A stretch of 64,000 nucleotides of DNA from Clostridia bacterium (GTDB lineage Bacteria; Bacillota; Clostridia; Christensenellales; Aristaeellaceae). The translations under genes were made by a program, and so were the position numbers. The first letter of the stretch is position 1, and each line of letters starts with the position of its first letter. Below the pieces are notes generated by a model. The model searched no databases, was not told the DNA's origin, and saw only the letters and a program-made list of their open reading frames with translations. Shown here piece after piece: positions 18,715 to 27,056 of this stretch. Location of the stretch: assembly GCA_017936375.1 (NCBI GenBank), contig JAGBFR010000044.1, positions 1-64,000 of the forward strand, read 5' to 3'.

Positions 18715-19509
18715 TTACCCCTCCAGCACCAGCATGTCCGACACGCAGTCCCTGCGCGAGACCATCACGCGCACCTGCTCGCCCACGGCGCAGCCCGCCT
18801 CATTGAGCAGATCGCAGACCGTGCTGTAGGCCAGCTCGGGCAGGTTGTTGTCCGCCGAGAGATGGGAGAGGAAGACCGCCTGCGTGCCCCCGCGCACCAG
18901 CTCCAGCAGCGCTTTGGCGCAGTCGGCGTTGTTCAGGTGGCCGTTTTTGCCGAGGATGCGCCGCTTGAGCTTCATCGGATACGGCCCGCGCTCGACCATC
19001 TCCACGTCGTGATTGGCCTCCAGCACCAGCGCCTGGCAGCCTGTCACCGCGCCCAGCCAGTCCTCGCGGATGTGGCCGATGTCCGTCGCCACGCCGCAGC
19101 GCAGCGCCCCGCAGGAGAACGCGAAGCCGGACGGCTCCATCGCGTCGTGCGGAATCGGGAAGGGATGCACGCAGACCCCGCCGATAAAGAAATCCTCCCC
19201 GGTAAAGAAGGTGTGCATGCAGCGCAGCGGGATGCCGTTCTCCTTCTGCAGGATGCCGTTCCACGTGCCCTCGTTGGCATAGATCGGCAGGCCGTATTTC
19301 CGGCTGAGCACGCCGAGGCCGCGCACGTGGTCCACATGCTCATGGGTGATAAGGATCGCGTCGATCTCATCGATATCCACGCCGATCTCCGCCAGCTCCC
19401 CGGCGATGCGCGCCGCGCTCATCCCCGCGTCGACCAGCAGCTTCACGCCGCCCATGGCGATGTAGATGCTGTTGCCCGTCGACCCGGAAAACAGCGGACA
19501 AACCGTCAT
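18715..19509 (-). CDS. walJ: MBL-fold hydrolase, WalJ/YycJ type
   Basis: A 264-residue metallo-beta-lactamase-fold enzyme. The N-terminus CPLFSGSTGNSIYI and the zinc motif THEHVDH (near 58-64), with later His and Asp ligands in FSCGALRCGVATDIGH and EANHD, match YycJ/WalJ. That protein is usually encoded in the walRK region and linked to DNA repair and cell division coordination. Here no walRK genes are near. Two in-frame ATGs are possible; AAAGG lies seven bases before the second, so I use 19509. Confidence 0.9.
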   Translation of the reverse strand: MTVCPLFSGSTGNSIYIAMGGVKLLVDAGMSAARIAGELAEIGVDIDEIDAILITHEHVDHVRGLGVLSRKYGLPIYANEGTWNGILQKENGIPLRCMHTFFTGEDFFIGGVCVHPFPIPHDAMEPSGFAFSCGALRCGVATDIGHIREDWLGAVTGCQALVLEANHDVEMVERGPYPMKLKRRILGKNGHLNNADCAKALLELVRGGTQAVFLSHLSADNNLPELAYSTVCDLLNEAGCAVGEQVRVMVSRRDCVSDMLVLEG

Positions 19510-19564
19510 TCGCATACCTTTACAAAATCCTCTCTATCCGTTACAATCCTTGAAGGAGATCTAT

Positions 19565-19810
19565 ATGATGATCCGCCTGCGGGCGGAGAACCTCATCCGT
19601 CAGCCCTTTCGGGCTGCCACCTTCCCCTCATAGGGGAAGGCTTTTGGAAGACGAGGCCTTCAATGTTCTTTTCATTTCAGAGTATCTCCATAACCCCGAG
19701 CCTTCCCCTGGGAGGGGAAGGTGCCGAGCAGCGCGAGGCGGATGAGGTTCCCGCGCCGCAGCGCGGCGTCCCCCTCCGCCCCTGTAGGGGAGGGGCTCTG
19801 CTCCTCCCGG
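19565..19810. repeat. Palindromic repeats upstream of the gluQ unit
   Basis: No gene in 19510-19870. CCTTCCCC-type modules with different middle stems (CAGCCC..GGGCTG and a degenerate one) lie at about 19576-19640 and 19702-19760. A GGGGAGGGGCTCTGCTCC module lies at about 19780-19808. Confidence 0.65.
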
Positions 19811-19870
19811 GCATACCACACAATTGATTATTATAGCGCACTTCCCGCGCTTTTGTAAAGGAGACCGCCC

Positions 19871-20176
19871 ATGAACAATCCCCGCCTCTGGGGGCGCATG
19901 ATGAAGCGCCTGAAGATCGTCAAGAATGAGACCGTGGAGATCGTGGACGGCGATATCGAGGAGGCCTTCCTTGAGATCTGCCGCCGCTTCGACGTCCAGC
20001 GCCCGCTGCAGCTGCCCAAGCATAACCGCGAGTTCGAGCAGTTCGGCCGCACATTCTACGCGCGCGAGCACTTCACCGAGAGCATCGACTTTGATAAGCT
20101 GGAGATCGAGTACATCCAGCCCGACGGCACGAATAAGAAATCCGGCGGCCCGCGCACGCCGCTGATGGACGCATGA
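19871..20176 (+). CDS. Conserved small protein, unknown function
   Basis: A 101-residue soluble protein that I do not recognise by name. It starts MNNPRLWGRMMKRLKIVKNE and is mixed in charge, with no membrane segment or metal motif. AAAGGAG lies seven bases before the ATG. Its stop overlaps the start of the gluQ-like gene (ATGA), so the pair is translationally coupled. Codon use is like the neighbours. Confidence 0.8.
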   Translation: MNNPRLWGRMMKRLKIVKNETVEIVDGDIEEAFLEICRRFDVQRPLQLPKHNREFEQFGRTFYAREHFTESIDFDKLEIEYIQPDGTNKKSGGPRTPLMDA

Positions 20177-21162
20177 GCGCAGTGAATGAGAACATGACGG
20201 TCATCGGAGGGCCGGTCACCGGCGGTCCGGTCACCGGAGGTCCGGTCACCGGACGGTTCGCCCCCACGCCCAGCGGCAGGCTGCATCTGGGCAATGTGCT
20301 GTGCTGTCTGCTTGCGTATCTGTCCGCGCGCAGTCAGGGCGGCAGGTTCCTGCTGCGCATCGAGGACGTCGATATCCCCCGCTGCCCGCAGCGCCTGTCC
20401 GAGGCGTGCATAGACGACCTGCGCTTCCTCGGCTTTGACTGGGATGAGGAGCCGCTCTTTCAGAGCGCACGCGGGGCGATCTACCAGCATTATTTTGATC
20501 TGCTGCAGGAACGTGGCCTCGTCTACCCGTGCTTCTGCACCCGCGCGCAGCTCCACGCCGCACAGGCGCCCAATCTGGGCGACCACGAGCCCGTCTATGC
20601 CGGCACGTGCGCCCGCCTCACCCCGGAGGAGATCGCCGAACGGGAGAAGACCCGCCGCCCCGCCATGCGCATGCGCACGCCCGATAAGACCGTGACCTCC
20701 CATGACCGGCAGTACGGCGCGTTTGCCGAGAACCTCGCCCGCGACTGCGGGGATTACATCATCCGCCGCTCGGACGGGCTCTGGGGCTATCAGCTCGCCT
20801 GCGTCGTGGACGACGCGCTCACCGGCGTGACCGAGGTCGTGCGCGGGCGCGACATCCTCTTCTCCACCCCGCGCCAGATCGAGCTCTTTGATACGCTGGG
20901 CTTTGCCGCGCCGTCCTTTGCGCATATCCCGCTGCTCACCGACTGCGAGGGCCGCCGCCTCGCCAAGCGCGACAAGGATCTCGACCTCACCGCCCTGTCA
21001 AAGCGCATGACCCCGGCGCAGATCCTCGGCATGCTCGCCTTCTCCGCCGGCGTCATCGACAGGAACTGCGCCATGACCCTCCCGCAGCTCGTCCGCGAGT
21101 TCGACTGGGCGAAGGTCAGGAAGGACGACATGCGCCTGCCGCGGGAACTATCCAATAAATAA
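20173..21162 (+). CDS. gluQ: Glutamyl-Q tRNA(Asp) synthetase-like protein
   Basis: A 329-residue protein equal to the catalytic half of glutamyl-tRNA synthetase without the anticodon-binding domain. GluQ glutamylates queuosine in tRNA(Asp). The HIGH-like motif is GRLHLGN at 35-41 and the KMSKS-like motif is AKRDKD. A C-x-C ... Y-x3-C zinc pattern is seen in YPCFCTRAQL and YAGTC. Residues 12-26 are three tandem GGPVT units that are not part of the family. Queuosine biology also appears at 62.2 kb (queT). Overlaps the upstream gene by four bases. Confidence 0.87.
   Translation: MSAVNENMTVIGGPVTGGPVTGGPVTGRFAPTPSGRLHLGNVLCCLLAYLSARSQGGRFLLRIEDVDIPRCPQRLSEACIDDLRFLGFDWDEEPLFQSARGAIYQHYFDLLQERGLVYPCFCTRAQLHAAQAPNLGDHEPVYAGTCARLTPEEIAEREKTRRPAMRMRTPDKTVTSHDRQYGAFAENLARDCGDYIIRRSDGLWGYQLACVVDDALTGVTEVVRGRDILFSTPRQIELFDTLGFAAPSFAHIPLLTDCEGRRLAKRDKDLDLTALSKRMTPAQILGMLAFSAGVIDRNCAMTLPQLVREFDWAKVRKDDMRLPRELSNK
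20206..20250 (+). repeat. Three tandem 15-bp units inside gluQ
   Basis: Units GGAGGGCCGGTCACC, GGCGGTCCGGTCACC and GGAGGTCCGGTCACC follow each other in frame and encode GGPVT three times, just before the conserved GRFAPTPSG. The unit length is a multiple of three, so copy changes keep the frame. Confidence 0.9.
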
Positions 21163-21184
21163 ACCACCGTTCCCGGTGGTTTCT
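21161..21184 (+). terminator. Terminator of gluQ
   Basis: Stem AAACCACC (21161-21168) with GGTGGTTT (21175-21182), T-rich after it. It overlaps the gluQ stop and also separates the convergent gene at 21208. Confidence 0.8.
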
Positions 21185-21207
21185 CTTTATTTCTGGCGCA
21201 TGCCGCT

Positions 21208-21681
21208 TCACTCGTAAAAGACCTCGTATTCCCATACCCCGCCGTAGTCCCCGTAGGCCGTGACGGTCTTCCCGTCCTCCGACGCCTCGAACCCGGCATA
21301 CGCTTCCTCCAGCAGCTGCGTCCCCCGGCTGTCATAGAGCCCGACGAGGAAATCCGTGTTCTCCACGGCATAGAGCCGTCCGTCCGTGTGCGGCAGACAG
21401 AATACGCCGATGATATCGTCGTACGCCGTGTCGTGCCCCTCTTTGGATACGATGTGAATCCGCCCGCGCGCATCCTGATAGACCGCGCTCTCCCCGTATA
21501 TGTTCATCTCCCCGCGCGTCTCATACGGCGCGGCGACCGGGCCGTTGCGCAGTTCATCCGGCAGGCGCCTCACCTGCGGCTCATAGTAAACCAGCCTGAT
21601 CCGCGTTTCCTCCGTGCGCATGCCCACCGCCGCGAGGCAGGCAAGCAGCAGCATCGCAATCAGCAGCCCTCTCTTCTTCAT
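21208..21681 (-). CDS. Exported protein of unknown function
   Basis: A 157-residue protein with a signal peptide (MKKRGLLIAMLLLACLAAVG). The mature part is rich in short beta-type segments and Tyr, for example DSRGTQLLEEAYAGFEAS and ending YEVFYE. It may be a small beta-propeller or lipocalin-like domain, but I do not recognise it. A Cys lies in the hydrophobic core (LLAC) and could act as a lipobox. GGAGG lies seven bases before the ATG at 21681. It is convergent with gluQ. Confidence 0.8.
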   Translation of the reverse strand: MKKRGLLIAMLLLACLAAVGMRTEETRIRLVYYEPQVRRLPDELRNGPVAAPYETRGEMNIYGESAVYQDARGRIHIVSKEGHDTAYDDIIGVFCLPHTDGRLYAVENTDFLVGLYDSRGTQLLEEAYAGFEASEDGKTVTAYGDYGGVWEYEVFYE

Positions 21682-21786
21682 CTCATGCCCTCCTGCGTTT
21701 GATGGACTCAGGATAGCACGCGCCGCGCTGGTCATTGTGTATCGCCGGTGGAGAAAAAACCGCCCACCCCGGGAATCGGAACGAGC

Positions 21787-21815
21787 GATTGTGGCTGTTG
21801 AATACAGCCACAATC
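21787..21815. repeat. 12-bp perfect palindrome in gap
   Basis: GATTGTGGCTGT and its exact complement are separated by TGAAT. There is no T-run on either side, so it is not an ordinary terminator. It lies in a 347-bp gap (21682-22028) that otherwise shows only the sipW terminator. It could be an operator or a remnant site. Confidence 0.6.
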
Positions 21816-21987
21816 CATGCTACAATGTATTCATTCCAGATGACGATGGTGATCGCATGATCAGGTCTTTGAGGTGGTAAATTTCGTTGCTGCCACACGC
21901 CCTTTGGGCTAAAAGAGATGCAGGAGCCGCGACGCCTGCCAAAGACCATGAATCCGCCGGGCAGCATTTGTTGTCCGGTTTTTTATA

Positions 21988-22026
21988 TGCAAAACCGCCC
22001 GCCCCGGTTTTCCCGGAGCGGGCAAT
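21988..22026 (-). terminator. Terminator of the sipW/tasA-like gene set
   Basis: On the minus strand TGCCCGCTCCGGG, loop, CCGGGGCGGGCGG and then TTTT. A near copy of this stem ends the RNase J gene at 30703-30740. Confidence 0.85.
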
Positions 22027-22028
22027 AT

Positions 22029-23180
22029 TTATTGCTGTCTTCTCGTCCTGCGGACGGGCGCATCCTGCTCAGGCTGGGCCTGCTGCGGATCCTGCGGCTG
22101 CCCGTATGGCTGCTGCGCATAGCCCTGCTGCGGGTACTGGCGCTGCGCATACCCCTGCGGAACCTGCTGCTGCGCATATCCCTGCGGATATCGCTGCTGT
22201 GCATACCCTTGCGGGACCTGTTGCTGGGCATAACCCTGCGGGTACTGTTGCTGCTGCACGTAGCCCTGCGGATATTGCTGCTGGGCATAACCCTGCGGGT
22301 ACTGACGCTGCTGCGCATAACCCTGCGGGTATTGCTGTGCATAACCTTGCGGGTACTGTTGCTGCTGCACGTAGCCCTGCTGTGCATACTGCTGCTGCGC
22401 ATAACCCTGCGGGTACTGCTGCTGCGCATACCCCTGCGGGTACTGCTGCTGCTGCGCATACCCCTGCGGGTACTGCTGCTGCTGTGCATACCCCTGCGGG
22501 TACTGCTGCTGCGCGTACTGCTGGCGCGCCGCCTGCTGCTGGGCATACTGCCTCGGCACAGGCATGCTCACCGTCTCCTGCGCATCCTCCTGCACAGCCT
22601 TGCGGGGCTTGCGCGGCGCGGTCTGCTGCGCTCTGCCGCCGCTCTTTTTCGCGGACGCGGTTCGCTTGCGCTTATTCATCTTCTCATCCAGAGAATCCGT
22701 GTAGAAGACAAACGCGATCATCAGCCCGCAGACGACGATGGCCACATAGATTCCCGGCGGCTGCTGGATATAGCTGGCGACATAGCCCAGCATCGGAATG
22801 CAGAAGAGCGCCTTGCCGATCACGTTGGATGCGTTCACCAGCGCGGCGTCCACGTCGTTGTTTGCGTCGCCCTTGGTGCGGTAGCGCACGATGGTGGGGT
22901 TCGCCTCGTCCGGCACGACCTCGACAATGCGGTGCGTGACGATGACATTGGGCGAATTGCTGAAGGTGATGACGTCGTTCACGCGCAGGTCGGCGCTGTC
23001 CACCGCACGGACATAGATCATCGAGCCCGTCGGATAGGTCGGCTCCATCGAGCCGCTCAGTACGCCGTATACCTGCACGCCGAGCACGCGGATGCCCGCG
23101 ATAAAGAACGCGAACACCACCGCAAGCACGACCAGCACCGTGGATAGATTCTTTAGAAATTGAATGGTCTTTCTGCTCAC
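22029..23180 (-). CDS. sipW: SipW-type signal peptidase I with long PQGY-repeat tail
   Basis: A 383-residue signal peptidase of the ER/SipW class, which cuts TasA/CalY-like precursors. The first helix is at about 11-33. The catalytic Ser44 is in SGSMEP, the His83 in VTHRI (His instead of the Lys of ordinary SPase I), and Asp residues in GDANND near 105-109. A second helix lies at about 143-161. After a basic stretch (MNKRKR ...) comes a tail of about 180 residues with twelve copies of [Y/V]PQGY[A/V] in a Gln-rich context. By topology the tail is cytoplasmic. SipW proteins are usually about 180-190 residues, so the tail doubles it. Start is GTG, overlapping the upstream stop (GTGA), with AGGAGG five bases before. 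Confidence 0.92.
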   Translation of the reverse strand: MSRKTIQFLKNLSTVLVVLAVVFAFFIAGIRVLGVQVYGVLSGSMEPTYPTGSMIYVRAVDSADLRVNDVITFSNSPNVIVTHRIVEVVPDEANPTIVRYRTKGDANNDVDAALVNASNVIGKALFCIPMLGYVASYIQQPPGIYVAIVVCGLMIAFVFYTDSLDEKMNKRKRTASAKKSGGRAQQTAPRKPRKAVQEDAQETVSMPVPRQYAQQQAARQQYAQQQYPQGYAQQQQYPQGYAQQQQYPQGYAQQQYPQGYAQQQYAQQGYVQQQQYPQGYAQQYPQGYAQQRQYPQGYAQQQYPQGYVQQQQYPQGYAQQQVPQGYAQQRYPQGYAQQQVPQGYAQRQYPQQGYAQQPYGQPQDPQQAQPEQDAPVRRTRRQQ

Positions 23181-23821
23181 TGCGGCCTCCTGTCAGCCTT
23201 CCTGCTGCCCTTTCGCATCAAAAGCGCGAGCCCCGCGCCGCTGAGCAGCAGCATCAGCGCATACAGCGTCAGGCTGCTGCTGTCTCCGGTGGTCGGCAGC
23301 TTCGCCGGCGCAAAGCGATTCTCAAACGCCGCATTGATCTCCGCCGCAGCCTCGCCGTTCAGGGTCAGCTGCGCCGTCATCCGGTTATCCGGACAGACCG
23401 CCAGCGTGATCGCAATGGCATACGTCCTGCCGTCGTAGGTGACGCCGCCGCGGCTGTCGTTGATCTCAGAGAGCTCGTAGGTATACGTCTTGCCGATGTC
23501 CGCCTCCGTGAAGGGCAGCCTCAGGAAGGCGCGGCCCTTCTCGTCGCTGATCATGGTGTAGGCGCGTCCGCTCTTCGTCTCCTTAAGGAGGAAGGAGAAG
23601 CCCGCAGGCCCGATCTTTTCCGGCCCTTTGCAGACGACCGTCTTCTGCACATTGATCTGCACAGAGGTCGGCTCCGGCGGGACATAATCCACGCGGAAGG
23701 AATTGCGCACCGTGTTGGAGCCCGTAGCCAGATAGGCCAGCGCGGTGCCCGGAGCCATAAAGAGCACGACGGTGAGGATCATGAGCACAGCCGGTACAAT
23801 CAGGCGCTTTATTCTGTTCAT
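23177..23821 (-). CDS. LPxTG-anchored pilin-like protein with isopeptide-type domain
   Basis: A 214-residue cell-surface protein. The signal segment is residues 1-29 and is followed by YLATGSNTVRNSFRVDYV, a stretch that resembles the mature N-terminus of the TasA-like neighbours. The middle (about 55-170) looks like the FctA/Spy0128 pilin isopeptide domain, with a candidate Lys60 (NVQKTV), Glu119 (YELSE) and Asn168 (FENRF) for a Lys-Asn bond. The C-terminus is LPTTGD (175-180), a membrane helix and a basic tail, so a sortase should anchor it. No sortase gene is in the window. It lies between a TasA-like gene and sipW. Confidence 0.87.
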   Translation of the reverse strand: MNRIKRLIVPAVLMILTVVLFMAPGTALAYLATGSNTVRNSFRVDYVPPEPTSVQINVQKTVVCKGPEKIGPAGFSFLLKETKSGRAYTMISDEKGRAFLRLPFTEADIGKTYTYELSEINDSRGGVTYDGRTYAIAITLAVCPDNRMTAQLTLNGEAAAEINAAFENRFAPAKLPTTGDSSSLTLYALMLLLSGAGLALLMRKGSRKADRRPQ

Positions 23822-23870
23822 CCCGGCCTCACTCCTTTCTCCTCCGTGTCGTTCCGGTATTGTCAGTCTG

Positions 23871-24497
23871 TCAGAATGGATTCAGTGTGGCGAGCGGCAG
23901 CGCGATATCCAGCGCGGCCTGCGCCGTCGTATAGCCCTTCTCCCTGAAGGGAACAGGGTCGATGGCCAGCACCTGCATCTGCAGGAAGTCGCTGCGGTAG
24001 CGCGCGATCTGCTCGCTGGTGATGTTCCTGTCCATGGTGATGGTCAGCGAGACGCCGCCCGAGCTCTGCCCCGCAGGCAGCGCGCTGTCGTAGGTGAAGA
24101 CCTTCATCCTGTACGGTACGCCGGAGATGCTGATCTCCTGCCAGTCGTGCTCGATGTAGCCCTCGTCCGCCGCGAAGCGGAGCGTCAGCTTATCCCACGA
24201 CTGTGCGTCATACTGCACGGCGTAGGCGAGGCGGTAACAGACCTCGCGCGCGCCCTGATTCTTCACATACACGGAGCGCGTCGCCGTGCCGCCCGGATAG
24301 AGCTGGCCGGAGGCCGTATCGGTGACGAGCGCGACGTCCACCTCTGCGCCGCCCGCCTCGGGCAGGCCGAGCGCATGGCCGAGCATGCCGGTCAGGTCGG
24401 CGAAGACCTTGTCAAGATCCGGCAGGGCAAATGTGCCGCTGACCATGCTGCAGCCGATGACGATGAAGCACAGCGCGGCGATTATGCCTTTCTTCAC
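23871..24497 (-). CDS. Secreted CalY/TasA-like accessory protein
   Basis: A 208-residue exported protein. It starts with a GTG (24497) that has AAAGGAGG seven bases upstream. A signal peptide spans about 1-24 (KKGIIAALCFIVIGCSMVSG). Mature features such as GGTATRSVYVKNQG and VCYRLAYAVQYDAQSWDKL fit the beta-sandwich layout of TasA/CalY-type proteins, in which a segment on conjugated terms and external strands occurs. Sequence support for the family is weaker than for the three upstream genes. A minor fibre subunit or tip protein is plausible from context. Confidence 0.7.
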   Translation of the reverse strand: MKKGIIAALCFIVIGCSMVSGTFALPDLDKVFADLTGMLGHALGLPEAGGAEVDVALVTDTASGQLYPGGTATRSVYVKNQGAREVCYRLAYAVQYDAQSWDKLTLRFAADEGYIEHDWQEISISGVPYRMKVFTYDSALPAGQSSGGVSLTITMDRNITSEQIARYRSDFLQMQVLAIDPVPFREKGYTTAQAALDIALPLATLNPF

Positions 24498-24531
24498 GGA
24501 CGCGCCTCCTTTCAGGTGGTTTTGCCCCAAA

Positions 24532-24600
24532 CGGCAATCAAAAGGCATGTGGGTCCATGCCCTTTGGTTGCCGCCCCTCCCCGAGGGGAGGGAGCGGTTC
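24532..24600. repeat. Hairpin repeat downstream of first tasA-like gene
   Basis: GGCAATCAAAAGGCATG pairs with CATGCCCTTTGGTTGCC, followed by a CCCCTCCCCGAGGGGAGGG hairpin. A second copy lies after the next tasA-like gene (26981-27048). Between the copies the stem tip changes from GGCATG/CATGCC to GGACAC/GTGTCC, so pairing is kept. Confidence 0.75.
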
Positions 24601-24609
24601 ATGGTATGC

Positions 24610-26862
24610 TTATTCGGCGTGCACCGGAGTGAACTCGGTATTGAAGGTCACGGAAGCGTGATCCACCTTGCCGCACTCGCAGTAGTACATCGTGCTCTGC
24701 GTGCCGCCATTCTTGATGGTGTTGCCGGAGCCGTTAATGACCAGATCATTGCAGCCGTACTGCTCGCCCTCCAGCTGGATGCCGTAGACGAAGTCCTTGC
24801 CGTTCTCGCCATTGACGATGGTGTTGTTCTTGAAGTTGATGATGGCCTTATCCATGTCCGTCGCGGTGCTGGTCTTCGCGGTCAGCTGCACAGCATAGCG
24901 ATACGGATCGTTGAAGACACTGTTCTCAACAGTCACATTGCCGGTCGCGCGGATCGGGCGCTGGCCATTCGCATTGAAGGTGCAGTTCTTCACGACGATG
25001 CTCGTGCCGACGCCGGTATCCCACCAAGCGGAGATCGCGCTGGAATCGTTCAGGCTCATGTTGAAGGTGACGTCCTCACAGACGACAGTCTGGTTGCCCC
25101 ACACGGCGATCGCAGACTTGCTGGTCTGGGAGATGCCGGTGCTGTCCTGAATGCTGCTGTCAACATCGTAGGTGACGCCCTTGAGCGTGATGGTGCCGGC
25201 GGTAGAGGAGGTGGTGGCGATCTGGCCGCTCAGCACGGCCTTGTCGCTGCCGGTGATGGTGATGTTCGCGCCGCCCGGAACCTTCACATTCGTGGTGTAT
25301 TCGCCGTCGGCCAGCTTGATGGTCGTGGAGCCGGAGGCATTCTCAATGGCGTTCTTCAACTCGGCAGAGTTGCTGACGGAGACGGTGTTGTCCGTATCCT
25401 CGCCCTCGCCGCTGTAGTTGATCGTCGCCGTGCCGGTGCAGTTGCTCACAGAGCCTTTGCCGCCGACCTCGCCGACATACGCGCCGAAGTCATAATCCTT
25501 GTTGGCGGTGTAGTTCTTGTAGTTGTTCGTGTTGTCCAGCGTCAGGGTGACGTTGTTGATGCTGCTGTTCTTCACGGGCACATTGGCATAGCCAACCAGA
25601 CCGCCGATGTCGCGATAACCGGTGATGTCCGCGTTGGTCACGGAGCAGTTCTCAACAGAGGCGTTGTTGGAAACATAGCCCGCGATGCCGCCGGCCTTGT
25701 CGCCGTTGTCGTAGGAGCTGCCGATCAACTCCGGCAGGCACTCGATGGTGATGTTCTTCGCATGGCAGTTGACAATGCTGCCCATATCGGCGCTGCCCGC
25801 AATAGCGCCGGCCCAGTGCGCAGTCTTGATGACCGCGGTATCAACCGTCAGATTCTTGACGCTGCCGCTCGTAGCGCCGAACAGCGCGGCGCCCTTAGCG
25901 TCGTCACTGCCCGCGATGCCGTCGACGGTGTCGATGTACAGGTTGGAGACGGTGTAGTTCTTGCCGTCAAAGTCACCCCGGAAGGTGGAGTTTTCGCCGA
26001 TGCCGGAGGTGTCGATCATGCGGCCAATCGGGGTCCACAGGTTGCCGCCGAGGTCAATGTCCGCGCCCAGCTCAATCGTCTTGCCGGAGAAGGTGTTGCC
26101 CTCATAGACCAGCTTGGACAGGCCAGCCAGCTCAGCGGCGGTGTCGATGGTGAAGGTCGTCTTGCTCGCGTCATACCAGGTGGTGTCCGCTTCCTCCGCC
26201 CAGGTGGTCGTGGGCATGGTCACGCCCGCGCCGCCGGTCACGCCGGACTCGCCGCCCTTGAGGCCGCCCCACTGCTCGGTGTAAGCCGTGTACGCCGCGT
26301 CAACGGTGTCAAAGCCCTCGGTCTGCATCGCATAACCGTCGACGATGACCTTGACCTTGGACAGATCGCCGATGGACTTCGGCTGACCGTTCACGATCGC
26401 CACATACTCGCCATTCTGGTAATCCACCATCGGGGAGAGGGTCACGCTCTGCAGGTACTTCGGCGTGGACATGCCCGGGCCCAGAACATTCGGATGCTTG
26501 ACGATGTAGCTCACATAGCCCTCATGCACCGGGGAGTCGATCTTCGCCGCCGGGGGCGTAGCGTCGGCCCACTCGAGGACCAGATACTCATCCAGTTCAG
26601 CCGGGACGGACACGGTCATCCAGACCCAAGCGTCGCTGGTCTTGTGGGTGTTGGTGATGCCGGCCTTCTTCTCGACCTCGACGCCCGGGGTCAGATCAGA
26701 GCCCTGCTCAAATTCCTCATCGACCTCGATATCGACGTTGCCCATCGTGAAGGTGTTCTCCACAGTGTCGCGGTCGGTCAGGAAGGCCAAGGTGCCGGTG
26801 GTCGCCATAGCGAGGCTCATCACGAGAGCCAGAACCATGATCAGCCTGCGGTTCAGCTTCAT
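24610..26862 (-). CDS. TasA/CalY-like surface protein with large beta-helix passenger
   Basis: A 750-residue secreted protein. Residues 1-26 are a SipW-type signal segment and the mature start is in LAFLTDRDTVENTFTMGNVD, the TasA/CalY hallmark. Residues about 27-190 form the TasA-like domain. From about 220 to the end it changes to right-handed beta-helix repeats, with GLUG-type motifs (GGIAGYVSNNASVENCSVTN; GGLVGYANVPV) and many short units such as VTVENSVFNDPYRYAVQL. Such a passenger could bind or cut polysaccharide. GGAGG lies before the ATG at 26862. The first 200 or so residues are nearly the same as in the next gene. Confidence 0.88.
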   Translation of the reverse strand: MKLNRRLIMVLALVMSLAMATTGTLAFLTDRDTVENTFTMGNVDIEVDEEFEQGSDLTPGVEVEKKAGITNTHKTSDAWVWMTVSVPAELDEYLVLEWADATPPAAKIDSPVHEGYVSYIVKHPNVLGPGMSTPKYLQSVTLSPMVDYQNGEYVAIVNGQPKSIGDLSKVKVIVDGYAMQTEGFDTVDAAYTAYTEQWGGLKGGESGVTGGAGVTMPTTTWAEEADTTWYDASKTTFTIDTAAELAGLSKLVYEGNTFSGKTIELGADIDLGGNLWTPIGRMIDTSGIGENSTFRGDFDGKNYTVSNLYIDTVDGIAGSDDAKGAALFGATSGSVKNLTVDTAVIKTAHWAGAIAGSADMGSIVNCHAKNITIECLPELIGSSYDNGDKAGGIAGYVSNNASVENCSVTNADITGYRDIGGLVGYANVPVKNSSINNVTLTLDNTNNYKNYTANKDYDFGAYVGEVGGKGSVSNCTGTATINYSGEGEDTDNTVSVSNSAELKNAIENASGSTTIKLADGEYTTNVKVPGGANITITGSDKAVLSGQIATTSSTAGTITLKGVTYDVDSSIQDSTGISQTSKSAIAVWGNQTVVCEDVTFNMSLNDSSAISAWWDTGVGTSIVVKNCTFNANGQRPIRATGNVTVENSVFNDPYRYAVQLTAKTSTATDMDKAIINFKNNTIVNGENGKDFVYGIQLEGEQYGCNDLVINGSGNTIKNGGTQSTMYYCECGKVDHASVTFNTEFTPVHAE

Positions 26863-26980
26863 AGTTGTTTCCTCCTTCTTATCTTACCCGCCCTTCCCTT
26901 GACGGAGGAGGGTGTGGTATTCAGTAAAAGGTGCAATCCGGAAGGACTGCAGACGACGAATGCCGGTATTATGCTGTATA

Positions 26981-27048
26981 CGGCAATCAAAGGACACAAA
27001 TCTCGTGTCCTTTGGTTGCCGCCCCTCCCCGAAGGGAGGGAGCGGTTC
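26981..27048. repeat. Hairpin repeat downstream of second tasA-like gene
   Basis: GGCAATCAAAGGACAC pairs with GTGTCCTTTGGTTGCC, followed by a CCCTCCCCGAAGGGAGGG hairpin. It is the sister of the copy at 24532-24600 and sits at the same place relative to its gene, so it was probably copied with the gene. Confidence 0.75.
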
Positions 27049-27056
27049 GCTTTGGA

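Noticed and set aside
22080..22530. Direct repeats of about 27-30 bp (CTGCGCATAACCCTGCGGGT-like) that resemble a CRISPR array
   Set aside because: The repeats are in frame and encode the PQGY tail of the sipW-like gene. There are no unique spacers of constant length and no cas gene.
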